DNA from: an uncultured Microbacterium sp.
GTDB lineage: Bacteria > Actinomycetota > Actinomycetes > Actinomycetales > Microbacteriaceae
Direction of reading: 5' to 3'
DNA length: 36,724 bases
Assembly (NCBI RefSeq): GCF_943912325.1
Contig: NZ_CALTTX010000022.1
Span: 1 to 36,724 of the forward strand
How positions within the stretch are numbered: the first letter of the stretch is position 1; every line of letters begins with the position of its first letter. This document shows, one piece after another, positions 23,891 to 31,479 of the stretch. A model generated the notes under the pieces. The model did not search any database. It worked only from the letters and a program-made list of their open reading frames with translations, and had not been told where the DNA came from. The position numbers and the translations under genes were made by a program.

Positions 23891-25174
23891 GTGACGAACG
23901 TATCGCCGACACCCGGGTCATCCGTTTCCGAAACTGTTCCTGAAGGCGAGCGCACTGTTCCTCCAGGCCAGCGCACAGTGCCTTTCGGCTCTGCCGCCGC
24001 CCAGACGGGCGCGCCCCACATCGAGACGCCGGTCGCGTACGACGCGATCCTGCTTGCCGGATTCGGCGGCCCCGAGGGCCAGGACGATGTCATCCCCTTC
24101 CTGCGCAACGTGACGCGTGGCCGCGGAATCCCCGATGAGCGCCTCGAAGAGGTCGCGCACCACTACCGTCACTTCGACGGCACGAGCCCCATCAACGCGC
24201 AGAACCGCGCGCTCAAGGCGGCTCTCGAGGCAGAGCTCGCCCGCCGCGGCCTCGACCTGCCGGTCTATTGGGGCAACCGCAACTGGGCACCCTACCTCGA
24301 CGACGCCGTCCGCGAAGCGGCGGACGCCGGCGATCGCACCCTGCTCGCGATCGCAACGAGCGCCTACAGCTCGTTCTCGTCGTGCCGGCAGTATCGCGAG
24401 GACTTCGCTCGCACGCTGACCGAAACGGGGCTGGCGAGCGAGGTCACGATCGACAAGGTGCGCCAGTTCTTCGACCACCCCGGCTTCGTCGCACCCTTCG
24501 CCGATGGCGTGCGCGACGCCGTGCGCGATTTGCTCGCCGAGGACTTCGCACCCGAAAGCATCCACGTGCTCTTTTCGACGCACTCCATTCCGACGGCCGA
24601 CGCGCAGCGCTCGGGCCCGCGGGGCGCGGAGTTCCCCGACCCGTCGGGCGACGTGCCCGAGTTCGACTTCGGCGAGGGCGGGGCATACGCCGCGCAGCAC
24701 CTCGCGGTTGCCGAGGTCGTCATGGAGCGCGTCGCCCTCGCGCACCCCGAGGCGCGCGACATGCCGTGGGAGCTCGTCTACCAGTCCCGTTCGGGCCCGC
24801 CGAGCCAGCCGTGGCTCGAGCCCGACGTGTGCGACGTCATCGAAGAGCTCCCCGACCGCGGTGCGAAGGCCGTCGTGATCGTGCCGCTCGGATTCGTGAG
24901 TGACCACATGGAAGTGCTATGGGATCTCGACACCGAGGCGATCGACGCCGCGGCCGAGGCGGGGCTTCGCGCGATTCGCACGCAGACCCCGGGTGTCGAC
25001 CCCGCGTACGTCGCGGGCCTCATCGACCTCGTCGAAGAGCGACTGCACGGGGCGGCCGCCGACGAGCGCCCGCACGAGACGGCGCTCGGCCCCTGGTTCG
25101 ATGTGTGTCGGCCGGGATGCTGTGAGAACAAGCGCGCCGGATTCAAGCCGGCGGCGTCGGGGCTCGCGCCCTGA
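23891..25174 (+). CDS. hemH: Ferrochelatase (coproporphyrin ferrochelatase type)
   Basis: Inserts Fe2+ into a porphyrin in heme synthesis; 427 aa. In actinobacteria this enzyme is known to act on coproporphyrin III (CpfC). Visible marks are AILLAGFGGPEGQDDV (about residue 52), HFDGTSPINAQNRAL, the His of FSTHSIPTA, and VYQSRSGPPSQPWLEPDV. Cys165 (SFSSCRQY) and the C-terminal CRPGCC supply four cysteines, as in actinobacterial [2Fe-2S] ferrochelatases. The first 45 residues are a non-conserved extension with three heptad repeats (TVPEGER, TVPPGQR, TVPFGSA). I start it at GTG 23891 by position and GAGGATGG upstream; a later start at the conserved core cannot be excluded. Confidence 0.93.
   Translation: MTNVSPTPGSSVSETVPEGERTVPPGQRTVPFGSAAAQTGAPHIETPVAYDAILLAGFGGPEGQDDVIPFLRNVTRGRGIPDERLEEVAHHYRHFDGTSPINAQNRALKAALEAELARRGLDLPVYWGNRNWAPYLDDAVREAADAGDRTLLAIATSAYSSFSSCRQYREDFARTLTETGLASEVTIDKVRQFFDHPGFVAPFADGVRDAVRDLLAEDFAPESIHVLFSTHSIPTADAQRSGPRGAEFPDPSGDVPEFDFGEGGAYAAQHLAVAEVVMERVALAHPEARDMPWELVYQSRSGPPSQPWLEPDVCDVIEELPDRGAKAVVIVPLGFVSDHMEVLWDLDTEAIDAAAEAGLRAIRTQTPGVDPAYVAGLIDLVEERLHGAAADERPHETALGPWFDVCRPGCCENKRAGFKPAASGLAP
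23933..23995. repeat. 21-bp imperfect repeats in the ferrochelatase N terminus
   Basis: Two 21-bp units starting ACTGTTCCT and a third, diverged unit encode the heptads TVPEGER, TVPPGQR and TVPFGSA. Copy-number change keeps the frame and affects only the extension. Confidence 0.8.
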
Positions 25175-25203
25175 TCCCGCGGCTCGGGTGTCGTCGGGCT
25201 TCG

Positions 25204-25209
25204 TAGGAT
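25204..25209 (+). promoter_or_regulatory. Leaderless-type -10 (TAGGAT) for rpiB
   Basis: TAGGAT ends 7 bases before the rpiB ATG at 25217. This suggests rpiB is transcribed separately from the ferrochelatase gene, which ends 42 bases upstream. Confidence 0.45.
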
Positions 25210-25216
25210 AGAACCC

Positions 25217-25768
25217 ATGCGCATCCACATCGCGACCGACCATGCCGGCCTCGAGTACTCGACGAAGCTGCAAGAGCACTTGCGCGCGGCCGGCCACGAC
25301 GTGACCGACCACGGGCCGATCGCGTACGACCCCGTCGACGACTACCCCGCCTTCTGCATCCGGGCGGCGCAAGCCGTCGTGCGTGACCAGGCAAACGGCG
25401 ATGAGGCGCTGGGGATCGTCTTCGGCGGATCCGGTAACGGCGAGCAGATCGCGGCCAACAAGGTGCGCGGTGTGCGTGCGGCTCTCGTCTGGAGTCACGA
25501 CACCGCGGCGCTCGCGCGCGAGCACAATGACGCCAACGTCATCGCGATCGGTGCCCGCCAGCATCCCTTCGACGAAGTCACGGCACTCATCGACACCTTC
25601 ATCGCGACGCCCTTCTCGGGCGAGGAGCGGCACGTGCGCCGTATCGCGCAGATCGCCGCGTTCGAAGACGACGGTTCGCTGTTGCCCGACCCGCGCGCAA
25701 CGACCCCCGCGGGAGCGCCCGACGTGCTCGACGCTGCGGACTCGGGCTTCGATCCCGAGGCCGGCTGA
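25217..25768 (+). CDS. rpiB: Ribose-5-phosphate isomerase B
   Basis: Interconverts ribose-5-phosphate and ribulose-5-phosphate in the pentose phosphate pathway; 183 aa. The phosphate-binding TDHAG is at residues 7-11 and FGGSGNGEQIAANKV at 69-83. As in the Mycobacterium enzyme, the general base is expected to be Glu76 in GSGNGE rather than the Cys of the E. coli type. HDTAALAREHNDANVIAIGAR is also family-typical. About 25 residues at the C terminus exceed the usual length. It ends 1 base before the glycosylase GTG (TGACGTG), so rpiB and the Nei-like gene form an operon. Confidence 0.95.
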   Translation: MRIHIATDHAGLEYSTKLQEHLRAAGHDVTDHGPIAYDPVDDYPAFCIRAAQAVVRDQANGDEALGIVFGGSGNGEQIAANKVRGVRAALVWSHDTAALAREHNDANVIAIGARQHPFDEVTALIDTFIATPFSGEERHVRRIAQIAAFEDDGSLLPDPRATTPAGAPDVLDAADSGFDPEAG

Positions 25769-25769
25769 C

Positions 25770-26819
25770 GTGCCCGAAGGGCACTCCGTCCACCGCATCG
25801 CGCGCCAGTTCGACCGCAACTTCGCCGGGCACACCGTCTCGGCGTCGAGCCCGCAGGGTCGGTTCGCCGAGGGTGCGAGCGTTATCGATCACCGCGAGCT
25901 GACGGCCGCTCGCGCCGTCGGCAAGCAGATGTTCCTCGCGTTCGCGGGGAAGCGCGGGCCCGAAGACCTCTGGTTGCGCGTGCACCTCGGGCTGTATGGG
26001 GCGTGGGATTTCGCGGGCGAGATCCTCGTCGATCCGACGATCGCCTCGGCGAACGGCCGCATGGGGCAGACCAATCAGCGCGGCACCGAGCTGCCGGCGG
26101 ACGCCGTGTTCGACGCGGCGGGAGAGAACTCGCTCGCCTCGATCGGGGCACCGCGGCGGGCGCGTGACGAGACCCAGCGCGTGCGGGTGCGCATGTCGGA
26201 ACAGACGCGCGGTCTGTCTGATGAGACACAGCCGGATGAGACGGATGCCTCGTGGCCGCCCGCTCCCGTCGGGCAGGTGCGCCTGCGGCTCGCGACCGAG
26301 GTCACGGTTGCTGACCTCCGCGGGCCGACTGCGTGCGAGTTGCAGACCCCCGACGAGATGCTCGTGCAACTGACGAAGCTCGGCCCCGACCCGCTCGTCG
26401 GCGACGCGAGCGAGAACGAGGAACGCTTCGTGCGCGCCGTGCGGCGCCGCGCCGTACCGATCGGGCTGCTACTGATGGACCAGGCGGTCGTGAGCGGAAT
26501 CGGCAACGTGTACCGCGCCGAGCTGCTCTACCGGGCGCTGCTCGATCCGCACACGCCCGGCAAAGAGGTGCCCGAAGAGCTCGTGCGCGAGCTGTGGCGT
26601 GATTGGGCGCGGCTGCTCGTGATCGGTGTCGAGACCGGGCAGATGATGACGATGGACGACCTCGACCCCGAGGCGTATCGACGCGCGATGGCGAGTCGCG
26701 ATGATCGTCACTGGGTCTATCACCGCGCGGGGTTGCCCTGCCGGGTCTGCGGCACGGCGATCGTGCTCGAAGAGATGGCGAACCGCAAGCTGTATTGGTG
26801 CCCACAGTGTCAGAAATGA
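25770..26819 (+). CDS. Fpg/Nei-family DNA glycosylase/AP lyase
   Basis: Base-excision repair enzyme of 349 aa that removes oxidised bases and cleaves the AP site. The N terminus PEGHSVHRIARQF supplies catalytic Pro2 and Glu3 after Met removal. The H2TH region includes LLLMDQAVVSGIGNVYRAELLYRA, and the C-terminal zinc finger is CRVCGT...YWCPQC (CxxC-x16-CxxC). It resembles actinobacterial Nei2 more than Fpg, since it begins PEGH. Between about residues 88 and 163 there is a polar, probably disordered insertion that makes it longer than usual. The start is GTG 25770, 1 base after the rpiB stop. The stop lies in the first of three 15-bp repeats. Confidence 0.92.
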   Translation: MPEGHSVHRIARQFDRNFAGHTVSASSPQGRFAEGASVIDHRELTAARAVGKQMFLAFAGKRGPEDLWLRVHLGLYGAWDFAGEILVDPTIASANGRMGQTNQRGTELPADAVFDAAGENSLASIGAPRRARDETQRVRVRMSEQTRGLSDETQPDETDASWPPAPVGQVRLRLATEVTVADLRGPTACELQTPDEMLVQLTKLGPDPLVGDASENEERFVRAVRRRAVPIGLLLMDQAVVSGIGNVYRAELLYRALLDPHTPGKEVPEELVRELWRDWARLLVIGVETGQMMTMDDLDPEAYRRAMASRDDRHWVYHRAGLPCRVCGTAIVLEEMANRKLYWCPQCQK

Positions 26820-26851
26820 CCGTGTCAGAAATGACAGTGCCAGAAATGAGG
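26807..26851. repeat. Three 15-bp tandem repeats across the glycosylase stop codon
   Basis: GTGTCAGAAATGACC, GTGTCAGAAATGACA and GTGCCAGAAATGAGG follow without gaps. The stop TGA of the glycosylase is in unit 1; the other units fill the short gap before the amidohydrolase GTG at 26860. The array probably arose by duplication of the gene end. Confidence 0.95.
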
Positions 26852-26859
26852 GATCAGGC

Positions 26860-28365
26860 GTGAGCGCGCTCGAGATCGGGGATTCGCCCGCCGTCATCCG
26901 TGGCGTGCGGGTCGCGGGTCGCGGGCGCGAGCTGCTCTTCGACGACGAGCCCGTCGACGTCTTTCTGCGTGCGGGCGCGATCGCCGACATCGCGCCGGCG
27001 GGTGCCCTCGCGGCATCCGGTCCCGTGCTCGATGGCACCGGACTGCATCTCGTGCCGGGCCTCTGGGACCACCACGTGCACGTCGTGCAGTGGGCTCTCG
27101 TTGCGCAGCGCGCGGCTCTCGGCGATGCCGAAACGGCGACGCAGGCGGCCGCGATCATGCGCGATGCGCCGACGCAGAGCGATGGTCGCCGCGTCGGCAC
27201 GGGATTCCGTGACGCGTTCTGGCCCGAGCCGCCGACGCGCGCGCTGCTCGACGCCGCGACGGGCGAGGTGCCGACGTACCTCATCAACGCCGACGTGCAC
27301 AGCGTCTGGCTGAACTCCGCGGCGTTTCGGCTCGAGGGTTTCGAGCCGACGCTCGATGGGCTGCTGCGCGAAGAACCGGCGTTCGAGATCTCGCGCCGGC
27401 TGAACCTCGTCGATCCCGCTGCCGGCGATGAGTACGTCGAGCGCATGGCGCGTGCGGCGGCGGCGCGCGGGATCGTGGGGCTGCGCGATTTCGATATGGC
27501 GTGGAATGCGGATGCCTGGGCTCGGCGCGTCGGCCGCGGCTTCGACGCGCTCCGCGTCGAGTTCGGCATCTACCCGGGCGACCTCGATCGTGCGATCGCC
27601 GAAGAGCTGCGCACGGGCGAACCGGTGGCCGGTGGGGGAGAACTCGTGCGCGTCGGGCCGCTCAAGGCCATCACCGACGGTTCGCTCGGCACGCGCACGG
27701 CGGCGTGCTCGCACGACTACGCGGGCGACGCCGGCAACCGGGGCGTGCTCACGATCGCGCCCGACGAGCTTCTCGACCTCATGACCCGCGCGACTGCGGC
27801 AGGCGTCGAATCGGCGATCCACGCGATCGGCGACGTCGCGAACGCGCGCGCTCTCGACGCCTTCGCCTACACGGGGGCCGCGGGGCGCATCGAACACGCG
27901 CAACTCGTGGCATCCGCCGACATCGTCCGCTTCGCCAAGCTTGGCGTCGGCGCGAGCGTGCAGCCCGAGCACGCGATCGATGACCGCGACCTCGCCGATA
28001 CGATCTGGTCGTCGCAGACCGCTACGCCCTATCCGCTGCGGGCGCTCGCCGACGCCGGAGTCGGCCTCTTCTTCGGTTCCGATGCGCCCGTCAGCCCGCT
28101 CGACCCGTGGGCCGCGATCGCGGCGGCGACCTCGCGCACGCGGGATGGGCGCGAGCCGTGGCGGCCCGAGCAGGCGATCGAGATCGCGGTGGCTATGGAT
28201 GCCTCGACGCACGGCGGCACGGCGCGCCCGGCCGAGATCGCGCCCGGCGCCCCCGCCGACCTGGCGCTCTGCGTCGCCGATCCGCTCGCCGCCGACGGCG
28301 ACGGCCTTCGGGCAATGACCGTCGCGGCGACGCTCATCGGCGGGCGCCTCACGCACCTGTCCTGA
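26860..28365 (+). CDS. Amidohydrolase family protein (YtcJ-like metal-dependent hydrolase)
   Basis: Metal-dependent hydrolase of 501 aa with the amidohydrolase_3 layout. The N-terminal beta-sandwich strand runs to about residue 65 and VPGLWDHHVHVVQ gives the metal-binding His72-x-His74. KAITDGSLGTRTA holds the usual bridging-Lys position, IHAIGDVANARALDAF and HAQLVASAD supply further ligands, and FFGSDAPVSPLDPW supplies the catalytic Asp. The C terminus returns to the sandwich (APADLALCVADPL). The substrate is unknown. The start is GTG 26860 with a weak upstream site (GGATCAGGC), 40 bases after the glycosylase stop, so it is probably cotranscribed with rpiB and the Nei-like gene. Confidence 0.88.
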   Translation: MSALEIGDSPAVIRGVRVAGRGRELLFDDEPVDVFLRAGAIADIAPAGALAASGPVLDGTGLHLVPGLWDHHVHVVQWALVAQRAALGDAETATQAAAIMRDAPTQSDGRRVGTGFRDAFWPEPPTRALLDAATGEVPTYLINADVHSVWLNSAAFRLEGFEPTLDGLLREEPAFEISRRLNLVDPAAGDEYVERMARAAAARGIVGLRDFDMAWNADAWARRVGRGFDALRVEFGIYPGDLDRAIAEELRTGEPVAGGGELVRVGPLKAITDGSLGTRTAACSHDYAGDAGNRGVLTIAPDELLDLMTRATAAGVESAIHAIGDVANARALDAFAYTGAAGRIEHAQLVASADIVRFAKLGVGASVQPEHAIDDRDLADTIWSSQTATPYPLRALADAGVGLFFGSDAPVSPLDPWAAIAAATSRTRDGREPWRPEQAIEIAVAMDASTHGGTARPAEIAPGAPADLALCVADPLAADGDGLRAMTVAATLIGGRLTHLS

Positions 28366-28378
28366 TCGGCGCGGCGGC

Positions 28379-29215
28379 TCACCGCATCGCGCACGATGCG
28401 GTGAAGCGCATGAGGTTTGTGGCGTCGCTCGTCGTGAACAGCTCGTCGAGGGCGTGGTTGAACTCGAGGCGTCGGGAATTCGGGATGTTCACCGAGTCGA
28501 ATCCGTTCGCCATCAGCTCGCCGGTCATCATCAGCCGCGCGGTGCGCTTGTTGCCATCGAAGTAGTACTGCGTGCGGGTTGCGGAGGCATTGAAAGCGAG
28601 CGCCCGCTCGCGCGGGTCGGCGAGGTCGCTGATGTACGAGATGAGGTCGTCCCACCGATCAGCGAGGTCGTCGGACGGCACGCCCTCGACAAAGCCGCCG
28701 TTGGCGAGGCGTACGTTGCCGCCTCCGGTGGCCGTGCCCTCCCCGCGAAAGTGACCGGCCTCGATCGCTTCGTGTCGGGCGATGAGTCCGTGAATCCGGT
28801 TCGCGGTCTGCTTGTCGACTCGGAACGCTCCCGCGCCGACGAGCTCGTCGACGAGACTGTAGCCCTCGCTCAGGGCGAGGATCTGCCTCTCTTCTTCGAG
28901 CCGTTTGCCGTCGACGGTCGTGCCGTCGAGCAGGGTGCGCACTTCGGGGAGGGTGAAGGTGTTTCCCTCGAGGGCGGCAGCGTTCCAGACGAGGTCGGGG
29001 ATCGACGCGCGAAAACGGTGGCGAGCCTTCTCGACGCCGACGTGAGATATCTGGTCGAAGTGGATGGCCGTGTGGTCCCAGTAGACGTGGGTCAGTTCCG
29101 ACTGAGCCGCCCGCAGCTGCGTCGCTGGCGCGGGCGACGTCGCCGGCTGGCCGGAGGCCGCGAGCCGTCGGAGGTACTCGGCAGACGTCGGTGCCCACGG
29201 GCGGTGCTCGCTCAT
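28379..29215 (-). CDS. Fic/DOC-family protein with a degenerate active-site motif
   Basis: Fic-fold protein of 278 aa. Canonical Fic proteins transfer AMP or similar groups using HxFx(D/E)GN(G/K)R. Here the motif is QYYFDGNKR at residues 216-224: Gln216 stands where the catalytic His belongs (codon CAG, 28568-28570) and Tyr218 replaces Phe, while DGNKR is intact. The N-terminal inhibitory motif (S/T)xxxE(G/N) is present as AAALEGN with Glu83, but Ala79 replaces the Ser/Thr. So nucleotide binding may survive without the usual chemistry. Start ATG 29215 with GAGG upstream, 15 bases after the stop of the HTH regulator, making a two-gene operon. Its last codons form a hairpin. Confidence 0.88.
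   Translation of the reverse strand: MSEHRPWAPTSAEYLRRLAASGQPATSPAPATQLRAAQSELTHVYWDHTAIHFDQISHVGVEKARHRFRASIPDLVWNAAALEGNTFTLPEVRTLLDGTTVDGKRLEEERQILALSEGYSLVDELVGAGAFRVDKQTANRIHGLIARHEAIEAGHFRGEGTATGGGNVRLANGGFVEGVPSDDLADRWDDLISYISDLADPRERALAFNASATRTQYYFDGNKRTARLMMTGELMANGFDSVNIPNSRRLEFNHALDELFTTSDATNLMRFTASCAMR
28380..28403. terminator. 10-bp hairpin overlapping the fic stop codon
   Basis: CACCGCATCG (28380-28389) and its exact complement (28394-28403) around the loop CGCA. It lies inside the last fic codons and 15 bases past the amidohydrolase stop, so it may serve both convergent units. It lacks a T tract. Confidence 0.6.
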
Positions 29216-29230
29216 GACCTCACCATGCCT

Positions 29231-29950
29231 TCACCAATGCTTCGCGATGCGAAGCGCTATATTCTCGAGCTCGCCCTCGAGCCCGATGCCATCGAGGATC
29301 ATCTGGATAGGTGCGACGTAGTGCACGAGGTCGATGGTGTACGCGTCGACGAAAACCCACGGCGGTGCTTCGGCGACGATCACGTTCGCGTTGAGCGGCG
29401 CGCCGACGGTGCGGTGCGTTTCTTGCAGGGCGGCGGATGCTGCAGCGCGGTCTTCCACCCAGAGCACACTGGGTCCCTGCGGCGCACTTACGCTTCCGAG
29501 CCCGAGCGCGGCGGCGCCCGAGACCGCCCAGGCGCCGCCGGACGCATCACCGGCCGAAGCGAGCCGGAGCGCGCTCGCGTCGCCGCGCATCAGGGTCACT
29601 CTCGCGCTGTGCAACAGGCTGGCCGCGCGGCCCGCCGTCTGCAGAATCGTTAGAGGGTCGTCGCCGAGCCGCTCGAGCCGTCCCACCCACTGCTGCGCTC
29701 TTGCGACGTCGCCGAACGCCGGGTCGAAGAGCATGCGTGCTGCGGCCGCGGCATCGAGATCGCTGAGCGGCGTGAGCGTGAGCTGCAGGTCGAGCCCGTG
29801 AACGATCGCGAGCTCGCGCAACGTATCGAGACTCGGCGCGACCGCACCCGTCGCAATCCGGTGCAGCGTCGAGCGGTTGATGCCGGCACGACGAGCCGCC
29901 TCCGAAGCCGAGAGGCCGGGAGGTGGATCGAACAGAGTTGATAGTTGCAT
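29231..29950 (-). CDS. HTH (XRE-type) regulator with unassigned C-terminal domain, partner of Fic
   Basis: Protein of 239 aa. Residues 11-60 are an XRE-like helix-turn-helix (SASEAARRAGINRSTLHRIA, then GAVAPSLDTLRELAIVHGLD). The rest (about 75-239) is a mixed domain ending in VIVAEAPPWVFVDAYTIDLV and APIQMILDGIGLEGELE. That ending recalls AbiEi-type antitoxin C-terminal domains, a resemblance I cannot verify. The start is ATG 29950 inside a perfect operator, with a -10/-35 pair directly upstream, so transcription starts about 3 bases before the ATG. The twin operators imply strong autorepression of the HTH-fic operon, the arrangement of many toxin-antitoxin modules. Regulator role is confident; antitoxin role is inference. 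Confidence 0.82.
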   Translation of the reverse strand: MQLSTLFDPPPGLSASEAARRAGINRSTLHRIATGAVAPSLDTLRELAIVHGLDLQLTLTPLSDLDAAAAARMLFDPAFGDVARAQQWVGRLERLGDDPLTILQTAGRAASLLHSARVTLMRGDASALRLASAGDASGGAWAVSGAAALGLGSVSAPQGPSVLWVEDRAAASAALQETHRTVGAPLNANVIVAEAPPWVFVDAYTIDLVHYVAPIQMILDGIGLEGELENIALRIAKHW

Positions 29951-29959
29951 ACATGCAAC
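29944..29959. promoter_or_regulatory. Operator 1 of the HTH-fic operon
   Basis: GTTGCATACATGCAAC, an inverted repeat with perfect 7-base arms. It covers the HTH start codon (29948-29950) and the predicted transcript start. Confidence 0.8.
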
Positions 29960-29988
29960 AATATGACAGTTATGTTGCAAGGATGCAA
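29960..29988 (-). promoter_or_regulatory. Promoter of the HTH-fic operon
   Basis: On the minus strand TTGCAT (29983-29988), a 17-bp spacer and CATATT (29960-29965). The -35 lies inside operator 2 and the -10 abuts operator 1. This is the clearest two-element promoter in the window. Confidence 0.6.
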
Positions 29989-29989
29989 C
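29974..29989. promoter_or_regulatory. Operator 2 of the HTH-fic operon
   Basis: GTTGCAAGGATGCAAC, inverted repeat GTTGCA-N4-TGCAAC. It is the same 16-base design as operator 1, with centres exactly 30 bp apart (about three helical turns), so two dimers would bind on one DNA face. Confidence 0.8.
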
Positions 29990-30115
29990 GTGAGCCAGGG
30001 GCCGGAGACCTGATGTTGCTTCGGCGCGGAGAGGTCCATTCCGAGCGGTAAACACCCGCACAGTGTCCGTCTGCACGCCTCTCTTCGCCATGCTTGCCCG
30101 TGAGAGGCTGACCAT

Positions 30116-30853
30116 ATGGGTACGGCTCTCGCGGTTCAAGGCCTCGCAAACGCACGCGACCTCGGCGGCATGCAACGGATCGACGGGCCGCTGACTCCGA
30201 CGGCTGTGTTCGTTCGTGCCGAGATGCTGGATCGCGTGAACGAGCCCGGGTGGGCAGCGCTCCGCGGGCTCGGCGTACGCACCGTAATCGACCTGCGGCG
30301 CCCGGGGGAGGCAACTGGCGCTGTGCCCGATGACATCCTTCGGTTGCGGGTTGATCTCGACGGCGATGAACGCGAATTCTGGGAGCCATTCGAGACGGAC
30401 GGGCGGTGGGGCACGCCGCTCTATTACCTCGCGCACCTACAAGAGCTGCCGCATCGGCTCGCGCGTGTAGTGCGAGCGATCGCGTCTGCACCCGATGGTG
30501 CGATCCTTTTTCACTGTGGAGCAGGGTGGGATCGAACCGGGCTAGTCGCCGCCGTCCTGCTCAAGGCGATAGGCGTCACCGAAGATGCCGCCGTGGCTGA
30601 CTACCTCGCCTCCTTCGCCAATGCCGATGCGATGACTGCGCTTCATGAACGGTCGTTCGATGTCGACGAGCGTCGCAGGGTGCTCGCAACATTCGGTCAC
30701 ACGCCGGAATCGGCGTTCCGTGAGATGTACCGACAGCTCGACGTCGAGGAATGGTTCGGTCATGCCCGAGTCGACGAAGACGACGCCAGCTCGATTTTCA
30801 CCTGGCGCGGACATGTTGCGGCGCGTCCTGGTGCTCCCCGGGTCGACAAGTAG
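30116..30853 (+). CDS. Tyrosine/lipid phosphatase (DSP-like, PtpB/LipA type)
   Basis: Phosphatase of 245 aa. The family N terminus NARDLGGM is at residues 12-19, RTVIDLRRPGE follows, and the P-loop HCGAGWDRTG gives nucleophile Cys134 and Arg140 (CX5R). The acid region and C-terminal helices (AVADYLASFANADAM, SAFREMYRQLDVEEWFG) match the bacterial tyrosine-phosphatase group that includes Mycobacterium PtpB and Listeria LipA, which act on phosphotyrosine or phosphoinositides. No signal peptide is present. The start ATG 30116 is preceded by GAGAGGCTGACCAT. Third positions are less strictly G/C than in neighbours, so it may, like the HTH-fic unit beside it, have been acquired. Confidence 0.88.
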   Translation: MGTALAVQGLANARDLGGMQRIDGPLTPTAVFVRAEMLDRVNEPGWAALRGLGVRTVIDLRRPGEATGAVPDDILRLRVDLDGDEREFWEPFETDGRWGTPLYYLAHLQELPHRLARVVRAIASAPDGAILFHCGAGWDRTGLVAAVLLKAIGVTEDAAVADYLASFANADAMTALHERSFDVDERRRVLATFGHTPESAFREMYRQLDVEEWFGHARVDEDDASSIFTWRGHVAARPGAPRVDK

Positions 30854-30930
30854 CGCTTACTCGAGCCCGAAACGTGAGTAGTGGCGGGACAACTCCGCTC
30901 GATTCCTGCATGCGAGGCTTGAACACCAGC

Positions 30931-30963
30931 GAAGCCCCCGCACCGCGAGGGCGCGAGGGCTTC
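30931..30963. terminator. Hairpin terminator between the phosphatase and dps genes
   Basis: Arms GAAGCCCCCGC and GCGAGGGCTTC pair with one internal mismatch around an 11-base loop. Located 16 bases past the dps stop, it probably ends dps transcription and may also serve the convergent phosphatase gene. Confidence 0.65.
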
Positions 30964-30979
30964 GATGAGAGGCGCGAGG

Positions 30980-31465
30980 TCAGTCGGCGATGTGCGCGAA
31001 GAGGAACCAGCGGTCCTTCTGCAGCTCGCGCATGATGCCGATCACGACGTCTTGGCTCGACAGGTCGATCTCGTCGAGACCGTCGATCGCCGCCTGCACA
31101 TCAGCCGTGACGGCGTCGATGTCGGCAATGAGCGCGCGGACCGTGTCTTCCCACTGCTCGAAGCCAGCGGCAACAGCGGTTGCCTTCGTCTTGGCCGCGA
31201 CCGTCTCGAGGCGCGCGTCGACGGGGAGTCCCAGGGCGACGATGCGCTCGGCGGCAGTGTCGGCGCCGTCCTGAGCGTGCTCGACGAGCGTGTCGATCAG
31301 CTCGTGGATAGCGATGAAGTTCTTGCCACGCACGTTCCAGTGCGCCTGCTTGCCGTTGACGGCGAGCGCCTGCAGGCCGAGCACGACGGGCGACAGGAAC
31401 TGAGCGGTGCCGGCGGCCACATCGGGCTCGGTCGCGGCAGCGGGAATGATCTGGGTCTTGGACAT
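30980..31465 (-). CDS. dps: Dps family ferritin-like DNA-protection protein
   Basis: Forms dodecamers that oxidise and store iron and can shield DNA from hydroxyl radicals; 161 aa. The ferroxidase ligands show canonical spacing: His42 in KQAHWNVRG, His54 in FIAIHELIDTL, Asp69 and Glu73 in DGADTAAER. The C terminus EIDLSSQDVVIGIMRELQKD and WFLFAHIAD also match. The start ATG 31465 has GAGGAGG 6 bases upstream. The leader carries an 11-bp direct repeat, and a plausible promoter (TTGCGG, 16 bp, TAGCGT) lies upstream. Control by iron or oxidative stress is expected from the family, but no Fur- or DtxR-like box was recognised. Confidence 0.94.
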   Translation of the reverse strand: MSKTQIIPAAATEPDVAAGTAQFLSPVVLGLQALAVNGKQAHWNVRGKNFIAIHELIDTLVEHAQDGADTAAERIVALGLPVDARLETVAAKTKATAVAAGFEQWEDTVRALIADIDAVTADVQAAIDGLDEIDLSSQDVVIGIMRELQKDRWFLFAHIAD

Positions 31466-31479
31466 GAATGCCTCCTCAA

